Source: Rhodanobacter sp.
GTDB taxonomy: Bacteria; Pseudomonadota; Gammaproteobacteria; Xanthomonadales; Rhodanobacteraceae
DNA: 40,825 nucleotides
Direction of reading: 5' to 3'
Assembly: GCA_027450005.1 (NCBI GenBank)
Contig: DAIDKO010000100.1
Location: forward strand, 1-40,825
The position numbers were made by a program, and so were the translations under genes. Under the pieces are notes generated by a model. It searched no databases, had not been told where the DNA came from, and saw only the letters and a program-made list of their open reading frames with translations. Positions 9,621 to 19,204 of the stretch are shown here, piece by piece. The stretch's first letter is position 1. Each line of letters begins with the position of its first letter.

Positions 9621-10283
9621 TCAATCGCGCGGTGCGGGCAGCCAGCCGGCGACGGCGTGCTTCACCGCGCCGCGCAGGTCCATCAGGCGGCGATGGAAGA
9701 AGTGGCCGGTGGCGGGCATGCGGATCAACTCGGGCGGCTTGTCCATGGCGGCTATCCAGTCGAATACTGCCTGCGGCTCCACCACTTCGTCGGCCTCGCC
9801 CATCACCACCAGCCATGGGCAGCCGGGCAGAGCGTCGTCCATCGTCCAGCGGCCTACCGGCGGCGCGATGCTGATCAGCGCCTCGGCCTGCAGCTTCGCC
9901 GCGCTACGGATGGTGACGTAGCTACCGAAGGAGAAGCCGGCCAGCCACAGCGCGTCGTGCGGGCGCACGCTGCGCAGCCAGGCCACCACGGCGGCAAGGT
10001 CGTCGCTTTCGCCGACGCCGTCGTCATAGCTGCCCGCCGAGGCGCCGGTGCCGCGGAAGTTGAAGCGCACGGTATCCAGCCCAGACTCGCGGAGCGCGCG
10101 CTCCACCATCGTCACCACCTTGTTGTGCATGGTGCCGCCCTGTACGGGGTTGGGGTGGCAGATCACGACCACGCCGCGGCGCGCGTCCGTGCGTTCGGCG
10201 ACTTCGCTGACGCATTCCAGCGATCCGACCGGGCCGGCGAGGGTGAAAGTGGCCGGTCCGGCGGGGAAAGAAGTGGGGTTCAT
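9621..10283 (-). CDS. Alpha/beta hydrolase of the CHPNP type
   Basis: A 220-aa cytoplasmic alpha/beta hydrolase. It has the family's oxyanion segment CHPNPVQGGTMHNKVV, the nucleophile elbow GFSFGS with Ser118, the acid Asp165 in GEADEVV and His194 in GHFFHRRL, giving a full catalytic triad. RFNFRGTGASAG precedes the elbow. Such proteins are widespread in proteobacteria, and their natural substrate (probably a small ester) is not known. The gene lies directly upstream of zapE and probably shares its transcript; upstream is the cytochrome c5 gene with a hairpin between. Confidence 0.9.
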   Translation of the reverse strand: MNPTSFPAGPATFTLAGPVGSLECVSEVAERTDARRGVVVICHPNPVQGGTMHNKVVTMVERALRESGLDTVRFNFRGTGASAGSYDDGVGESDDLAAVVAWLRSVRPHDALWLAGFSFGSYVTIRSAAKLQAEALISIAPPVGRWTMDDALPGCPWLVVMGEADEVVEPQAVFDWIAAMDKPPELIRMPATGHFFHRRLMDLRGAVKHAVAGWLPAPRD

Positions 10284-10370
10284 CGGGCTATTGTAGCGAA
10301 GGTGTTCCGACTGCCCGCTTGCGGTACTAGCAGCGGCGAACGCCCGGCATCGCTATCAATCCCGGCCGCT

Positions 10371-10413
10371 GCAAACCAGGAGGCCGCCCCTTCCGGGGCG
10401 GCGTTTGCTTTGA
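10371..10413 (-). terminator. Intrinsic terminator between cytochrome c5 and hydrolase genes
   Basis: GCCGCCCC (10383-10390) pairs with GGGGCGGC (10395-10402) around a TTCC loop, flanked by GCAAAC and GTTTGC that extend the stem. It lies just after the cytochrome gene in its direction of reading. The T-rich side is on the plus strand, so it may work in both directions. Confidence 0.65.
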
Positions 10414-10431
10414 TTTGATTGGAGCGGGGGC

Positions 10432-10953
10432 TTACTTGGCTTGGCTAACGATCCAGGTGACCGCGGCCCTCACCTGCGCCGCGCTGAGCGCCGGGTTGCC
10501 GCCTTTCGGAGGCATGTAATTGCCGTCAGGACCGTGGTAGCCCTCGGTGGCGTGCTTGATCAGCGTGTCCAAGCCCTGGGCGATGCGCGGCGCCCACATG
10601 GCCTTATTGCCTAGCTTCGGCGCACCGGCGACGCCGGCGGTATGGCAGCTGGTGCACAGGTTGTCGTAGATGGTCTTGCCGTCAGTGGTGCCGCCGTAGG
10701 CGACCTGCGCGGCAGCGGCCTTGGCGGCGGCGTCGGCAGCAGCCTGCAGAGCGGCGCGGCCGGTGTTGCCGGCATACACAGCGCCAGCGGGCGCGAGCCT
10801 CGCGGACATCTGCGCCTGCGTGTTCGGGTCGGTTTCCTTGGGCTCATGGTTGTAGATGGCCCGTGCGGTGAGGAAAAGCACCACGGTCAGGAGCAGCAGC
10901 CCGCCGATTAGCTTGGCGAACTGGTGCATGAAACTCCGGTCGGAATCATTCAT
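10432..10953 (-). CDS. Membrane-anchored cytochrome c5-type protein
   Basis: A 173-aa monohaem cytochrome. One N-terminal transmembrane helix (about residues 12-33) anchors it with the haem domain in the periplasm; an Ala-rich linker (65-85) follows. The haem-binding motif is CTSCH (100-104) and the likely axial Met is Met147 in NYMPPKGG, as in cytochrome c5. A TonB-like long linker is absent. It probably carries electrons to a terminal oxidase or other periplasmic acceptor. The start at 10953 (MNDSDRS) is preferred; a GTG 12 nt upstream (VSGS) is possible. It is divergent from the RND operon across a 443-bp gap. Confidence 0.9.
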   Translation of the reverse strand: MNDSDRSFMHQFAKLIGGLLLLTVVLFLTARAIYNHEPKETDPNTQAQMSARLAPAGAVYAGNTGRAALQAAADAAAKAAAAQVAYGGTTDGKTIYDNLCTSCHTAGVAGAPKLGNKAMWAPRIAQGLDTLIKHATEGYHGPDGNYMPPKGGNPALSAAQVRAAVTWIVSQAK

Positions 10954-11396
10954 GGAACCGCTCACGTAGGTACTCCCGGTCGGTGGATCGTCCGGAAGGC
11001 CCCTTCGGCGCCTAGCCAGCCTGCGGCTACCGGGTGCCTGCAGCCACCGCGACCGCGGGCGGCGGGCAGCTTCAAGTTCTGGAGTATAGACGAAGCCGCC
11101 GGCAAGGTTCCCGCGGGCGGTAGCGGTTTTCCGTCGCGTCCGCATGGAACTGCAGGGGGCAGGCGCCGGTCGGAGTCCGTCTGCCGGGTGGACGCGCACG
11201 GATCGACCCGGCGACAAGACGCCGAGAGGCCATATCCCCTTTACATAGCTTTACATGCACCACCTGCCATCGGTCATGCCCCACCCCTGACAATTGGCAT
11301 TGTTCCAGCGTGCTGCACTGCGCCTATGCTTCGTTTACATCGGCCGGCCACCCACCCCTTGCCCGGCAGCACCGCATCCACATCGGGAGTTCCTGC
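10954..11396. other. 443-bp intergenic region between divergent genes
   Basis: No gene is supported here in either strand. It must carry promoters for cytochrome c5 (leftward) and the RND operon (rightward). A TATGCT at about 11325 with TTGTTC 19 nt upstream could be a weak -10/-35 for the RND operon. Tandem CTTTACAT repeats are listed separately. Confidence 0.5.
11239..11256 (+). promoter_or_regulatory. Tandem CTTTACAT direct repeat, possible regulator site
   Basis: CTTTACAT occurs at 11239-11246 and 11249-11256, a 10-bp period that puts both copies on one face of the helix; a third TTTACAT lies at 11334-11340. Direct repeats with this period are typical of OmpR-family response-regulator sites. 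They precede an MdtA-like gene, and E. coli mdtABC is controlled by a two-component system (BaeSR), but the motif is not the BaeR box. Confidence 0.35.
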
Positions 11397-12617
11397 ATGT
11401 CGCGTTTTTGGAAGATCGCGCTGATCGTCGTTGCGGTGGTCGTGCTGGCTATCGTCGCCCTGCGGTTGCTGCATAGGCCCGCTGGCGCGGCCGGACCCGG
11501 TGGCCGTGGCGGCATGCGCGGTAAGGACAACGCCGCGGTGCCGGTCACCGTGGTGCCGGTGGTCCGGGAAAACGTGCCGGTCTACCTCACCGCGCTGGGC
11601 ACGGTGCAGGCGCTCAACACCATCACCGTGAATCCGCAGGTGAGCGGCCAACTGGTCAAGCTCGACTTCACGGAGGGCCAGCCGGTGAAGAAGGGCCAGG
11701 TGCTCGCCGAGATCGATCCGCGCACCTACCAGGCCAGCTACGATCAGGCGGTGAGCAAGCGCAGCCAGGACGAGTCGCTGCTGGCGACGGCGCGCAGCAA
11801 CTACGAGCGCTCGAGGAATCCGAAATACAGCCAGTACGTGGCCAAGATCGACCTGATCACCCAGCACAACACGGTGCAGCAGTACGAGGCGGCGGTGGCG
11901 GCGGACAATGCGGCGATCCGCGACGCCAAGGTGCAGCTCGACTACACCAAGATCATTTCGCCGATCGACGGTGTGGCCGGCATCCGCGGCGTGGATCCCG
12001 GCAACGTGGTAAGCACCAGCAGCAACATCGTCACGCTGACCCAGCTGCACCCGATCAACATCATGTTCAACCTGCCCGAGCAGAACCTGGACATGGTGCG
12101 CAAGGCGCAGCTGGCCGCGCCGCTTCAGGTCACCGCGCTCGACCGCACCGATGCGCACCCGGTAGCCACCGGCGGCGTGCTCAAGGTGATCGACAACCAA
12201 ATCGACACCTCCACCGGCACGTTCCGCCTGAAGTCGCAGTTTCCGAACGTGGACAGCGCGCTATGGCCGGGCCAGTTCGTCAATGTGCGCCTGCAGGTGC
12301 GCGTGGATGACGGTGCGCTGGTGATCCCGTCCGAGGCGGTGCAGCGCGGGCCCGACGGCGACTACGTCTACCAAGTGCAGGGCGACAACACGGTCAAGAT
12401 GCAGCCGGTGGTGGTCGCAGGCGAGGTGGGCGACAGCCACGTGATGATCGCCAGCGGTCTGGAGATGGGCGACCAGGTGGTCACTGAGGGCCAGTTCCGC
12501 CTGAAGCCCGGCAGCAAGGTCAACCCGCTCAAGCCCGGTGAAGTGCCGCCGGTGCCTAGCGACGCTGAATTGCAGAAGGCCAAGCAGCAGGTCAAGGGCG
12601 GCTTCCGCCGGCACTGA
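11397..12617 (+). CDS. RND efflux periplasmic adaptor, MdtA/MuxA-like
   Basis: A 406-aa membrane fusion protein. An N-terminal helix (about 6-24) anchors it; the biotinyl-lipoyl half motif (VSGQLVKLDFTEGQPVKKGQVLAEID) and its partner (YTKIISPIDGVAGIRGVDPGNVV) flank a short alpha-hairpin, then the beta-barrel and membrane-proximal domains follow. It links the inner-membrane pump to an outer-membrane channel. The ATG at 11397 has GGGAG 7 nt upstream. Two RND permeases follow 95 bp downstream, the order found in mdtABC and muxABC. The basic C-terminus (KQQVKGGFRRH) is not a family motif. Confidence 0.9.
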   Translation: MSRFWKIALIVVAVVVLAIVALRLLHRPAGAAGPGGRGGMRGKDNAAVPVTVVPVVRENVPVYLTALGTVQALNTITVNPQVSGQLVKLDFTEGQPVKKGQVLAEIDPRTYQASYDQAVSKRSQDESLLATARSNYERSRNPKYSQYVAKIDLITQHNTVQQYEAAVAADNAAIRDAKVQLDYTKIISPIDGVAGIRGVDPGNVVSTSSNIVTLTQLHPINIMFNLPEQNLDMVRKAQLAAPLQVTALDRTDAHPVATGGVLKVIDNQIDTSTGTFRLKSQFPNVDSALWPGQFVNVRLQVRVDDGALVIPSEAVQRGPDGDYVYQVQGDNTVKMQPVVVAGEVGDSHVMIASGLEMGDQVVTEGQFRLKPGSKVNPLKPGEVPPVPSDAELQKAKQQVKGGFRRH

Positions 12618-12712
12618 TCGGAGCACGCCGCGCCTGGCGGCGGGCCATGCAGCATCGCCCGGCACCTCGAGCCGGCGCGCAGGACGCCACCCAGACAGAA
12701 GCTCGGACAACC

Positions 12713-15700
12713 ATGGGATTCTCGACGCTCTTCATCCGCCGCCCAATCGCCACTTCGCTGCTGATGGTGGCGATCCTGCTGCTCGGCATCCTGGGCTACC
12801 GCCAACTGCCGGTGTCGGCGCTGCCCGAGATCGAGGCGCCCAGCCTGGTGGTCACCACCCAGTACCCCGGCGCCAGCGCCAACACCATGGCGGTGCTGGT
12901 CACCACGCCGCTGGAGCGCCAGTTGGGGCAGATCTCCGGCCTCACCATGATGAGCTCGGATTCCTCGGCCGGCTTGTCCACCATCGTGCTGCAGTTCGCC
13001 ATGAACCGCGACATCGACGTGGCCGCGCAGGACGTGCAGTCCGCGATCAACCAGGCACGCGGCGTGCTGCCCAACAACCTGCCGTACCCGCCGGTCTACA
13101 ACCGGGTGAACCCGGCCGACGCGCCGATCCTCACGCTGTCGTTGCAGTCGGATAGCCGCCCGCTGCGCTACGTCAATGACCTTGCCGACTCGATCCTGGC
13201 GCAGAAACTCTCGCAGGTGCCGGGCGTCGGCCTGGTCTCGATCGCTGGCAACGTGCGCCCGGCGGTGCGCGTGCAGGTGAACCCGGCGCAGCTTTCCAAC
13301 CTCGGGCTGACGCTGGAAGACGTGCGCAGCGCACTGACCCAGGCCAACGTCAACGCGCCAAAGGGCACCCTGAACGGCAAGACGCAGAGCTACTCCATCG
13401 GCACCAACGACCAGCTCAGCGACGCCGCCGAGTACAGGAACACCATCATCGCGTACAAGAACAACGCGCCGGTAAAGCTTTCCGACGTTGCCAACGTGGT
13501 CGACGGCGTCGAGAACGACCAGCTCGCCGCATGGGCCAACGGCAAGCCGGCGGTGCTGCTGGACATTCGCCGCCAGCCCGGCGCGAACATCGTCGAGACC
13601 GTGAAGCAGATCCGCGCGATCCTCCCCGAGCTGCGAGCGGTGCTGCCGGCCGACGTGCACCTCAACGTCTTCGCCGACCGCACCGTCACCATTCGCGCCT
13701 CGGTAGAGGACGTCCAGTTCACCCTGCTGCTGACCATCTTCCTGGTGGTGGCGGTGATCTTCGTGTTCCTGCGCCGGCTGTGGGCCACGGTGATCCCCTC
13801 GGTGGCGGTGCCGTTGTCGCTCCTCGGCACCTTCGGCGTGATGAGCTTCACCAGCATGTCTTTGGACAACCTGTCGCTGATGGCGCTCACAGTGGCCACC
13901 GGCTTTGTAGTGGACGATGCGATCGTGATGATCGAGAACATCGTGCGCTACATAGAGCAGGGTAAGAGCGGCAAGGAGGCGGCCGAACTAGGAGCGAAGG
14001 AGATCGGTTTCACCGTACTGTCGCTGACCGTGTCGCTGATCGCGGTGTTCCTACCGCTGCTGCTGATGCCCGGCGTCACCGGCCGGCTGTTCCACGAGTT
14101 TGCCTGGGTGCTGACCATCGCGGTGGCGATCTCGATGCTGGTGTCGCTGACCCTGACGCCGATGATGTGCGCCTACCTGCTGCGCCCGGACCAGCTGCCG
14201 GAGGGCGAGGACGCGCACGAGCGCCACCTGGCCGCCGGCAAGATCACCGTGTGGGCGCGCACCGTGGGCGTGTACGAAAGGTCTCTGGACTGGGTGCTCG
14301 ACCACCGGAAGCTGATGATCCTGGTCGCCGCGGCCACGGTAGCGGTCACCGTGTTCCTGTACATCGCCATCCCCAAGGGCCTGCTGCCCGAGCAGGACAC
14401 CGGCATGATCACCGGCGTGGTGGAAGCTGACCAGAACGTGGCCTTCCCGGCGATGGAGCGGCGCACCAAGGCGGTGGCCAGCGCCCTGCGCAAGGATCCT
14501 GCAGTAGCCGGCGTGGCGGCCTTCATCGGCGCCGGCACGATCAACCCCACGCTCAACCAGGGCCAGCTTTCCATCGTGCTGAAGGACCGCAGCCAGCGCG
14601 ATGGGTTGGACAAGATCTTGCCGCGGCTGCAGCGCGAAGTGGCCGACATCCCGGGCGTGGCGCTCTACCTCAAGCCGGTGCAGGACGTGACGCTGGACAG
14701 CACGGTGTCGGCGACCGAGTACCAGTACGCGCTTTCCGATACCGACATGGCGGAGCTGGCGAAATACGCCACCAAGATGACCCAGGCGCTGCGCCAGCGG
14801 CCCGAGCTGTCGGAAGTGGGCAACAATCTTGCCGACCAGGGCAATTCGCTCAAGCTGACCATCGACCGCGACAAGGCGAGCCGCTTGGGCGTGCCGGTGC
14901 AGGCCATCGACGACACGCTGTACGACGCGTTCGGCCAGCGCCAGATCTCCACCATCTTCACCCAGCTGAACCAGTACCGCGTGGTGCTGGAGGTGGCGCC
15001 GCAGTTCCGCACCACCACCGGCTTGCTGGACCAGCTCACCGTGCGAGGCAACGGCAACGGCGCGCTCACCGGCAGCAACGCCACCAGCTTCGGCCAGCTG
15101 AAATCCAGCAACTCGGCCACCCCATCGGGCATCGGCAACACCGGCAACGTGGGCTTCGCCATCGGCGCGGGCGGCACCATTCCGCTGTCGTCGCTGGTCA
15201 GCGCCAAGACCACCAACGCGCCGCTGGTGATCAGCCACCAACAGCAGCTGCCGGCGGTGACGCTGTCGTTCAACGTGGCGCCGGGCTACTCGTTGTCCGA
15301 CGCGGTCACCGCGATCCACAAGGTGCAGTCACAGCTGAAGTTCCCGCCGACGCTGCGCGGCGAGTTCATCGGCAAGGCCGCAGAGTTCTCCAACAGCCTG
15401 GGCGACGAGGTGCTGTTGCTGCTTGCCTCGATCATCGTGATCTACATCGTACTGGGCGTGCTCTACGAGAGCTACATCCACCCGCTGACCATCATCTCCA
15501 CCTTGCCTCCGGCCGGCGTGGGTGCGCTGTTGGCGCTGATCCTGTTCGGCATGGACCTTTCGGTGGATGGCATCGTGGGCATCGTTCTCCTGATCGGTAT
15601 CGTCAAGAAGAACGCGATCATGATGATCGACTTCGCGATCGAGGCGCAGCGGAAGGGCATGGGGGCGCGCGAGGCGATCCGCCGTGCCTGCCTGCTGCGC

Positions 15701-15955
15701 TTCCGCCCGATCATGATGACCACCGCCGCCGCCATGCTGGGCGCGCTGCCGCTGGCGCTGGGCAATGGCATCGGCGCCGAGCTGCGCCGGCCGCTGGGCG
15801 TTTCCATCGTGGGCGGACTGCTGTTGTCGCAGCTGGTGACGCTGTACACCACGCCGGTGATCTACCTGTACATGGAGCGCTTCCAGGAGTGGCTGCGCGA
15901 ACGCCGGGAGCGTCGCGCTCTGGCTCGGGCGCAGGCTGGTGGCGCGGCGCATTGA
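12713..15955 (+). CDS. RND multidrug efflux permease, MdtB/MuxB-like
   Basis: A 1080-aa inner-membrane proton-driven exporter. It starts with FIRRPIATSLLMVAILLLGILGYRQLPVSALPEIE, close to MdtB, and has the two repeated six-helix halves. The proton-relay acidic pair is in ATGFVVDDAIVMIENI on TM4, and the C-terminal half has GIVKKNAIMMIDFAIEAQ and LLRFRPIMMTTAAAMLGALP. A Gly/Ser/Asn-rich insert of about 40 residues (roughly 780-825) in the second periplasmic loop is not in the MdtB I recall. The ATG at 12713 places the FIRRP block at the N-terminus. In E. coli MdtB and MdtC work as a heterotrimer, and an MdtC-like gene follows here. Confidence 0.93.
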   Translation: MGFSTLFIRRPIATSLLMVAILLLGILGYRQLPVSALPEIEAPSLVVTTQYPGASANTMAVLVTTPLERQLGQISGLTMMSSDSSAGLSTIVLQFAMNRDIDVAAQDVQSAINQARGVLPNNLPYPPVYNRVNPADAPILTLSLQSDSRPLRYVNDLADSILAQKLSQVPGVGLVSIAGNVRPAVRVQVNPAQLSNLGLTLEDVRSALTQANVNAPKGTLNGKTQSYSIGTNDQLSDAAEYRNTIIAYKNNAPVKLSDVANVVDGVENDQLAAWANGKPAVLLDIRRQPGANIVETVKQIRAILPELRAVLPADVHLNVFADRTVTIRASVEDVQFTLLLTIFLVVAVIFVFLRRLWATVIPSVAVPLSLLGTFGVMSFTSMSLDNLSLMALTVATGFVVDDAIVMIENIVRYIEQGKSGKEAAELGAKEIGFTVLSLTVSLIAVFLPLLLMPGVTGRLFHEFAWVLTIAVAISMLVSLTLTPMMCAYLLRPDQLPEGEDAHERHLAAGKITVWARTVGVYERSLDWVLDHRKLMILVAAATVAVTVFLYIAIPKGLLPEQDTGMITGVVEADQNVAFPAMERRTKAVASALRKDPAVAGVAAFIGAGTINPTLNQGQLSIVLKDRSQRDGLDKILPRLQREVADIPGVALYLKPVQDVTLDSTVSATEYQYALSDTDMAELAKYATKMTQALRQRPELSEVGNNLADQGNSLKLTIDRDKASRLGVPVQAIDDTLYDAFGQRQISTIFTQLNQYRVVLEVAPQFRTTTGLLDQLTVRGNGNGALTGSNATSFGQLKSSNSATPSGIGNTGNVGFAIGAGGTIPLSSLVSAKTTNAPLVISHQQQLPAVTLSFNVAPGYSLSDAVTAIHKVQSQLKFPPTLRGEFIGKAAEFSNSLGDEVLLLLASIIVIYIVLGVLYESYIHPLTIISTLPPAGVGALLALILFGMDLSVDGIVGIVLLIGIVKKNAIMMIDFAIEAQRKGMGAREAIRRACLLRFRPIMMTTAAAMLGALPLALGNGIGAELRRPLGVSIVGGLLLSQLVTLYTTPVIYLYMERFQEWLRERRERRALARAQAGGAAH

Positions 15956-15975
15956 CGAGCGCCGCACGCCGGCGT

Positions 15976-16017
15976 TGCCATTCCGCGCGGCGAAACGTCC
16001 ACCGTTTCGCGGCGCGC
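15976..16017 (+). other. Strong hairpin between the two RND permease genes
   Basis: GCGAAACG (15990-15997) and CGTTTCGC (16003-16010) form a perfect 8-bp stem with a 5-nt loop, and a CG-rich outer stem continues after one mismatch. It has no T-run. Within the operon it may set differential mRNA stability or partial termination, lowering the second permease. Confidence 0.5.
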
Positions 16018-16072
16018 ACATTCTTCAGCACATGAATTGCAATCCATCCACAACGAACCGCGGGTGCCGGAC

Positions 16073-19000
16073 ATGAACATCTCCGGTATCTTCATCCGAC
16101 GCCCCATCGGTACCTCGCTGCTGGCGGCGGGCGTGCTGGTGGCCGGCCTGATCTGCTACCTGCTGCTAGGCGTGTCGGCGCTGCCGGACATGCAGTTCCC
16201 GGCGATCTTCGTGCAGGCCAGCGAGACCGGCGCGGACGCCACCACCATAGCTTCCACCGTGGCCGCGCCGCTGGAGCGCCATCTCGGCCAGGTGCCCGGC
16301 ATCGAGATCATGAACTCGCACAGCTCGGAGGGCCGCACCTTCGTGTTCATGATGTTCGACGGCGGCGTGAACCTGGATTCCGCCGCGCGCGACGTACAGG
16401 CGGCGATCAACGCCGCGATTCCCGACCTGCCGGCGGGGGTGACGCCGAACTACGAGAAAGCCAACCCGAACGATGATCCGGTCATCGCCATCGCGCTGAC
16501 CTCGGAGACGCAGTCGGCCGGCGACCTGTACAACCTAGCCGATACTCTGCTGGCGCAGCGCCTGCGCCAGCTGAAGGGCGTCGCCTCGGTGGACATCGCT
16601 GGCGCCGCCACGCCGGCGATCCGGGTCGACGTTAATCTGCGCGCGCTGAACGCGATGGGGCTGTCGTCGGACGACCTGCGCAACGCGCTCACCGCCGCCA
16701 ACGTCACCTCGCCGGAGGGCTTCCTGACCAACGGCAAGACCACCATGGCGATCAGTTCTACCGCCCAGCTGCACACCGCGGACGACTTCGCCAAGCTGGT
16801 CATCGCGATGAGGAACGGCGTGCCGGTACGGCTTGCTGACGTGGCGCACGTCTATCTAGGGACCCAGGACGCCTACCAGTCCGCCTCTTTCCAAGGCAAG
16901 CCGGCGATCCTGATGTACGTGTTCAAGAAGTCCGACGCCAACGTCATCGCCACGGTGGACGAAGTGCGGGCGCAGTTGCCGCTGCTGCGCGACTACCTGC
17001 AGCCGGGCACGAAGATGACGCCGTTCTTCGACGACACGGCTACCATCCGAGCGTCGCTGCACGAAGTGCAGGCCACGCTGCTGATCTCACTGGCGATGGT
17101 GGTGCTCACCATGGCGCTGTTCCTGCGCCGTCTCGCCCCCACCCTTATCGCCGCGCTGACCGTACCGCTGTCGCTGGCCGGCGCCTTTGTGGTGATGTAC
17201 GTCCTCGGCTTCACCCTCAACAACCTCACCCTGCTAGCGCTGGTGATCGCGATCGGCTTCGTGGTGGACGACGCGATCGTGGTGATCGAGAACATCATCC
17301 GCCACATCGACGCCGGCATGACGCGTATGGAGGCCACGCTGGCGGGCGCCAGGGAGATCGGCTTCACCATCGTCTCGATCACCGCCTCGCTGATCGCGGT
17401 GTTCATCCCGCTGCTGTTCGCCGGGGGCTTCACCGGCATGTTCATGCACGACTTCGCGGTGACCCTGGTCTCGGCTATCGTGATGTCGGCGATGGTCTCG
17501 CTCACGCTGACGCCGGCATTGTGCGCGCGCTTCCTCAATGAACACGACGCGCAGGAAAAGCCATCGCGCCTCGGCCACGCGCTGGATCGCTTCCATGCCG
17601 GCATGCAGTCCGTCTACGCCAGGGCGCTGTCGTTCTCGCTGCGCCACGCGCTGGCATTCGCGCTGACACCGCTGGCGCTGATCGGGCTCACCTTCTTCCT
17701 GTTCGGCGTGGTCAAGAGCGGTTTGTTCCCGCCGCAGGACACCGGGCTGATCTGGGGCCGCGCCACTTCCAGCGCCACCGTCTCGTTCGCGCAGAGCGCG
17801 GACCGCATGCGCCGCTTCACCGAGATGATCCTGGCCGATCCGGATGTGGCCAGTGTAGGCACCCGACTGGGCACCAGCTGGCATGGCACCAGCGGCTCGT
17901 TCAACATCGACCTGAAGACCCGTGCGCAAGGCCGCAAGGACAACATGTTCGCCGTGCTGGCGCGGCTCAGCGCCAAGGCCGACAAGTACCCCGACCTCAA
18001 CCTGCGGCTGCGCCCGCTGCAGGACCTGCCGAGCGCCGGGGGCGGCGGCACCAGCCAGGGTGCGCAGTACCAGGTCGGCCTGCAGGGCGACGACCTCGCA
18101 GAATTGCAGGTATGGCTGCCGAAGCTGGTGGCGCAGCTGAGAAAGAATTCAAAGCTGCAGGACGTCGGCAGCGACGTGGACGAGCAGGGCCTGCGCCAGG
18201 AGATCGTGGTCGACCGCGCCACCGCGGCGCGTCTAGGGGTATCGCTGGGCGCCGTCGACGGTTCGCTCTACGACGCCTTCGGCCAACGTGCGGTGTCCAC
18301 CATCTATTCGGATACCAACCAGTATTCGGTGGTGGTTAACGCGCTGCCGAACCAGACCGCCACGCCGGAAGCGCTGAACCGGATCTACGTGAAATCCACG
18401 ACGGGGACGATGGTCCCGATCACCGCGGTGGCGAAGCAGGTGCCGGGGCTGGCGCCGTCGTCGATCACCCACGAGAACCAGCGCACCACCATGGACCTCA
18501 GTTTCAACCTCGCGCCCGGCGTGAGCATGGGCGAGGCGATGGCGATCGTGCAGTCGACGGTTGCCAACATGCGCATGCCGGGCGACATCAAGCTCAACAT
18601 CGGCGGCGATTTCCGCCGCTTCCGCGACGTGCAGAACGGCATGTCGCTGCTGGTGCTGGCGGCCATCCTCACCGTCTACATCGTGCTCGGCATGCTGTAC
18701 GAGAACCTGATCCACCCGGTCACCATCCTGTCCACCCTGCCGGCGGCGGGCGTGGGTGCGCTGCTGGCGCTGTGGATCACCGACACCGAGCTGTCGGTGG
18801 TGGCGCAGATCGCGCTGGTGCTACTGATCGGCATCGTGAAGAAGAACGCGATCATGATGATCGACTTCGCCCTGGGCGCCGAACGCGAACATGGCAAGAC
18901 GCCGCTGGAAGCCGCGCGGGAAGCCTGCCTGGTGCGCTTCCGCCCGATCATGATGACCACCATGGTGGCCATCCTCGCCGCGGTGCCGATCGCGGTGGGG

Positions 19001-19204
19001 CTGGGCGAGGGCAGCGAGTTGCGCCGCCCGCTCGGCATCGCGCTGATCGGCGGCCTGCTGATCTCGCAGAGCCTCACCCTGCTCAGCACGCCGGCGTTGT
19101 ACGTGGTGTTCTCCTGCCTCGGCGCACGCTTCAAGGCATGGCGTGTGCGTTGCGCCGAGCGGCGCCGCGCACACCATGCGGCGTCGGTTAGGCTGCCGGG
19201 CTGA
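16073..19204 (+). CDS. RND multidrug efflux permease, MdtC-like
   Basis: A 1043-aa RND exporter, paralogous to the gene before it. It begins MNISGIFIRRPIGTSLLAAGVLVAG and keeps the TM4 acidic pair (AIGFVVDDAIVVIENIIRHIDAGM), the PPQDTGLIWG loop and the C-terminal GIVKKNAIMMIDFALGAE and LVRFRPIMMTTMVAIL blocks. The ATG at 16073 is preferred because it opens the FIRRP block; an earlier in-frame ATG at 16037 would add 12 residues. As in mdtABC, the two permeases probably assemble together and share the adaptor at 11397. No outer-membrane channel gene follows, so the pump must borrow one, perhaps that at 34915. Confidence 0.92.
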   Translation: MNISGIFIRRPIGTSLLAAGVLVAGLICYLLLGVSALPDMQFPAIFVQASETGADATTIASTVAAPLERHLGQVPGIEIMNSHSSEGRTFVFMMFDGGVNLDSAARDVQAAINAAIPDLPAGVTPNYEKANPNDDPVIAIALTSETQSAGDLYNLADTLLAQRLRQLKGVASVDIAGAATPAIRVDVNLRALNAMGLSSDDLRNALTAANVTSPEGFLTNGKTTMAISSTAQLHTADDFAKLVIAMRNGVPVRLADVAHVYLGTQDAYQSASFQGKPAILMYVFKKSDANVIATVDEVRAQLPLLRDYLQPGTKMTPFFDDTATIRASLHEVQATLLISLAMVVLTMALFLRRLAPTLIAALTVPLSLAGAFVVMYVLGFTLNNLTLLALVIAIGFVVDDAIVVIENIIRHIDAGMTRMEATLAGAREIGFTIVSITASLIAVFIPLLFAGGFTGMFMHDFAVTLVSAIVMSAMVSLTLTPALCARFLNEHDAQEKPSRLGHALDRFHAGMQSVYARALSFSLRHALAFALTPLALIGLTFFLFGVVKSGLFPPQDTGLIWGRATSSATVSFAQSADRMRRFTEMILADPDVASVGTRLGTSWHGTSGSFNIDLKTRAQGRKDNMFAVLARLSAKADKYPDLNLRLRPLQDLPSAGGGGTSQGAQYQVGLQGDDLAELQVWLPKLVAQLRKNSKLQDVGSDVDEQGLRQEIVVDRATAARLGVSLGAVDGSLYDAFGQRAVSTIYSDTNQYSVVVNALPNQTATPEALNRIYVKSTTGTMVPITAVAKQVPGLAPSSITHENQRTTMDLSFNLAPGVSMGEAMAIVQSTVANMRMPGDIKLNIGGDFRRFRDVQNGMSLLVLAAILTVYIVLGMLYENLIHPVTILSTLPAAGVGALLALWITDTELSVVAQIALVLLIGIVKKNAIMMIDFALGAEREHGKTPLEAAREACLVRFRPIMMTTMVAILAAVPIAVGLGEGSELRRPLGIALIGGLLISQSLTLLSTPALYVVFSCLGARFKAWRVRCAERRRAHHAASVRLPG

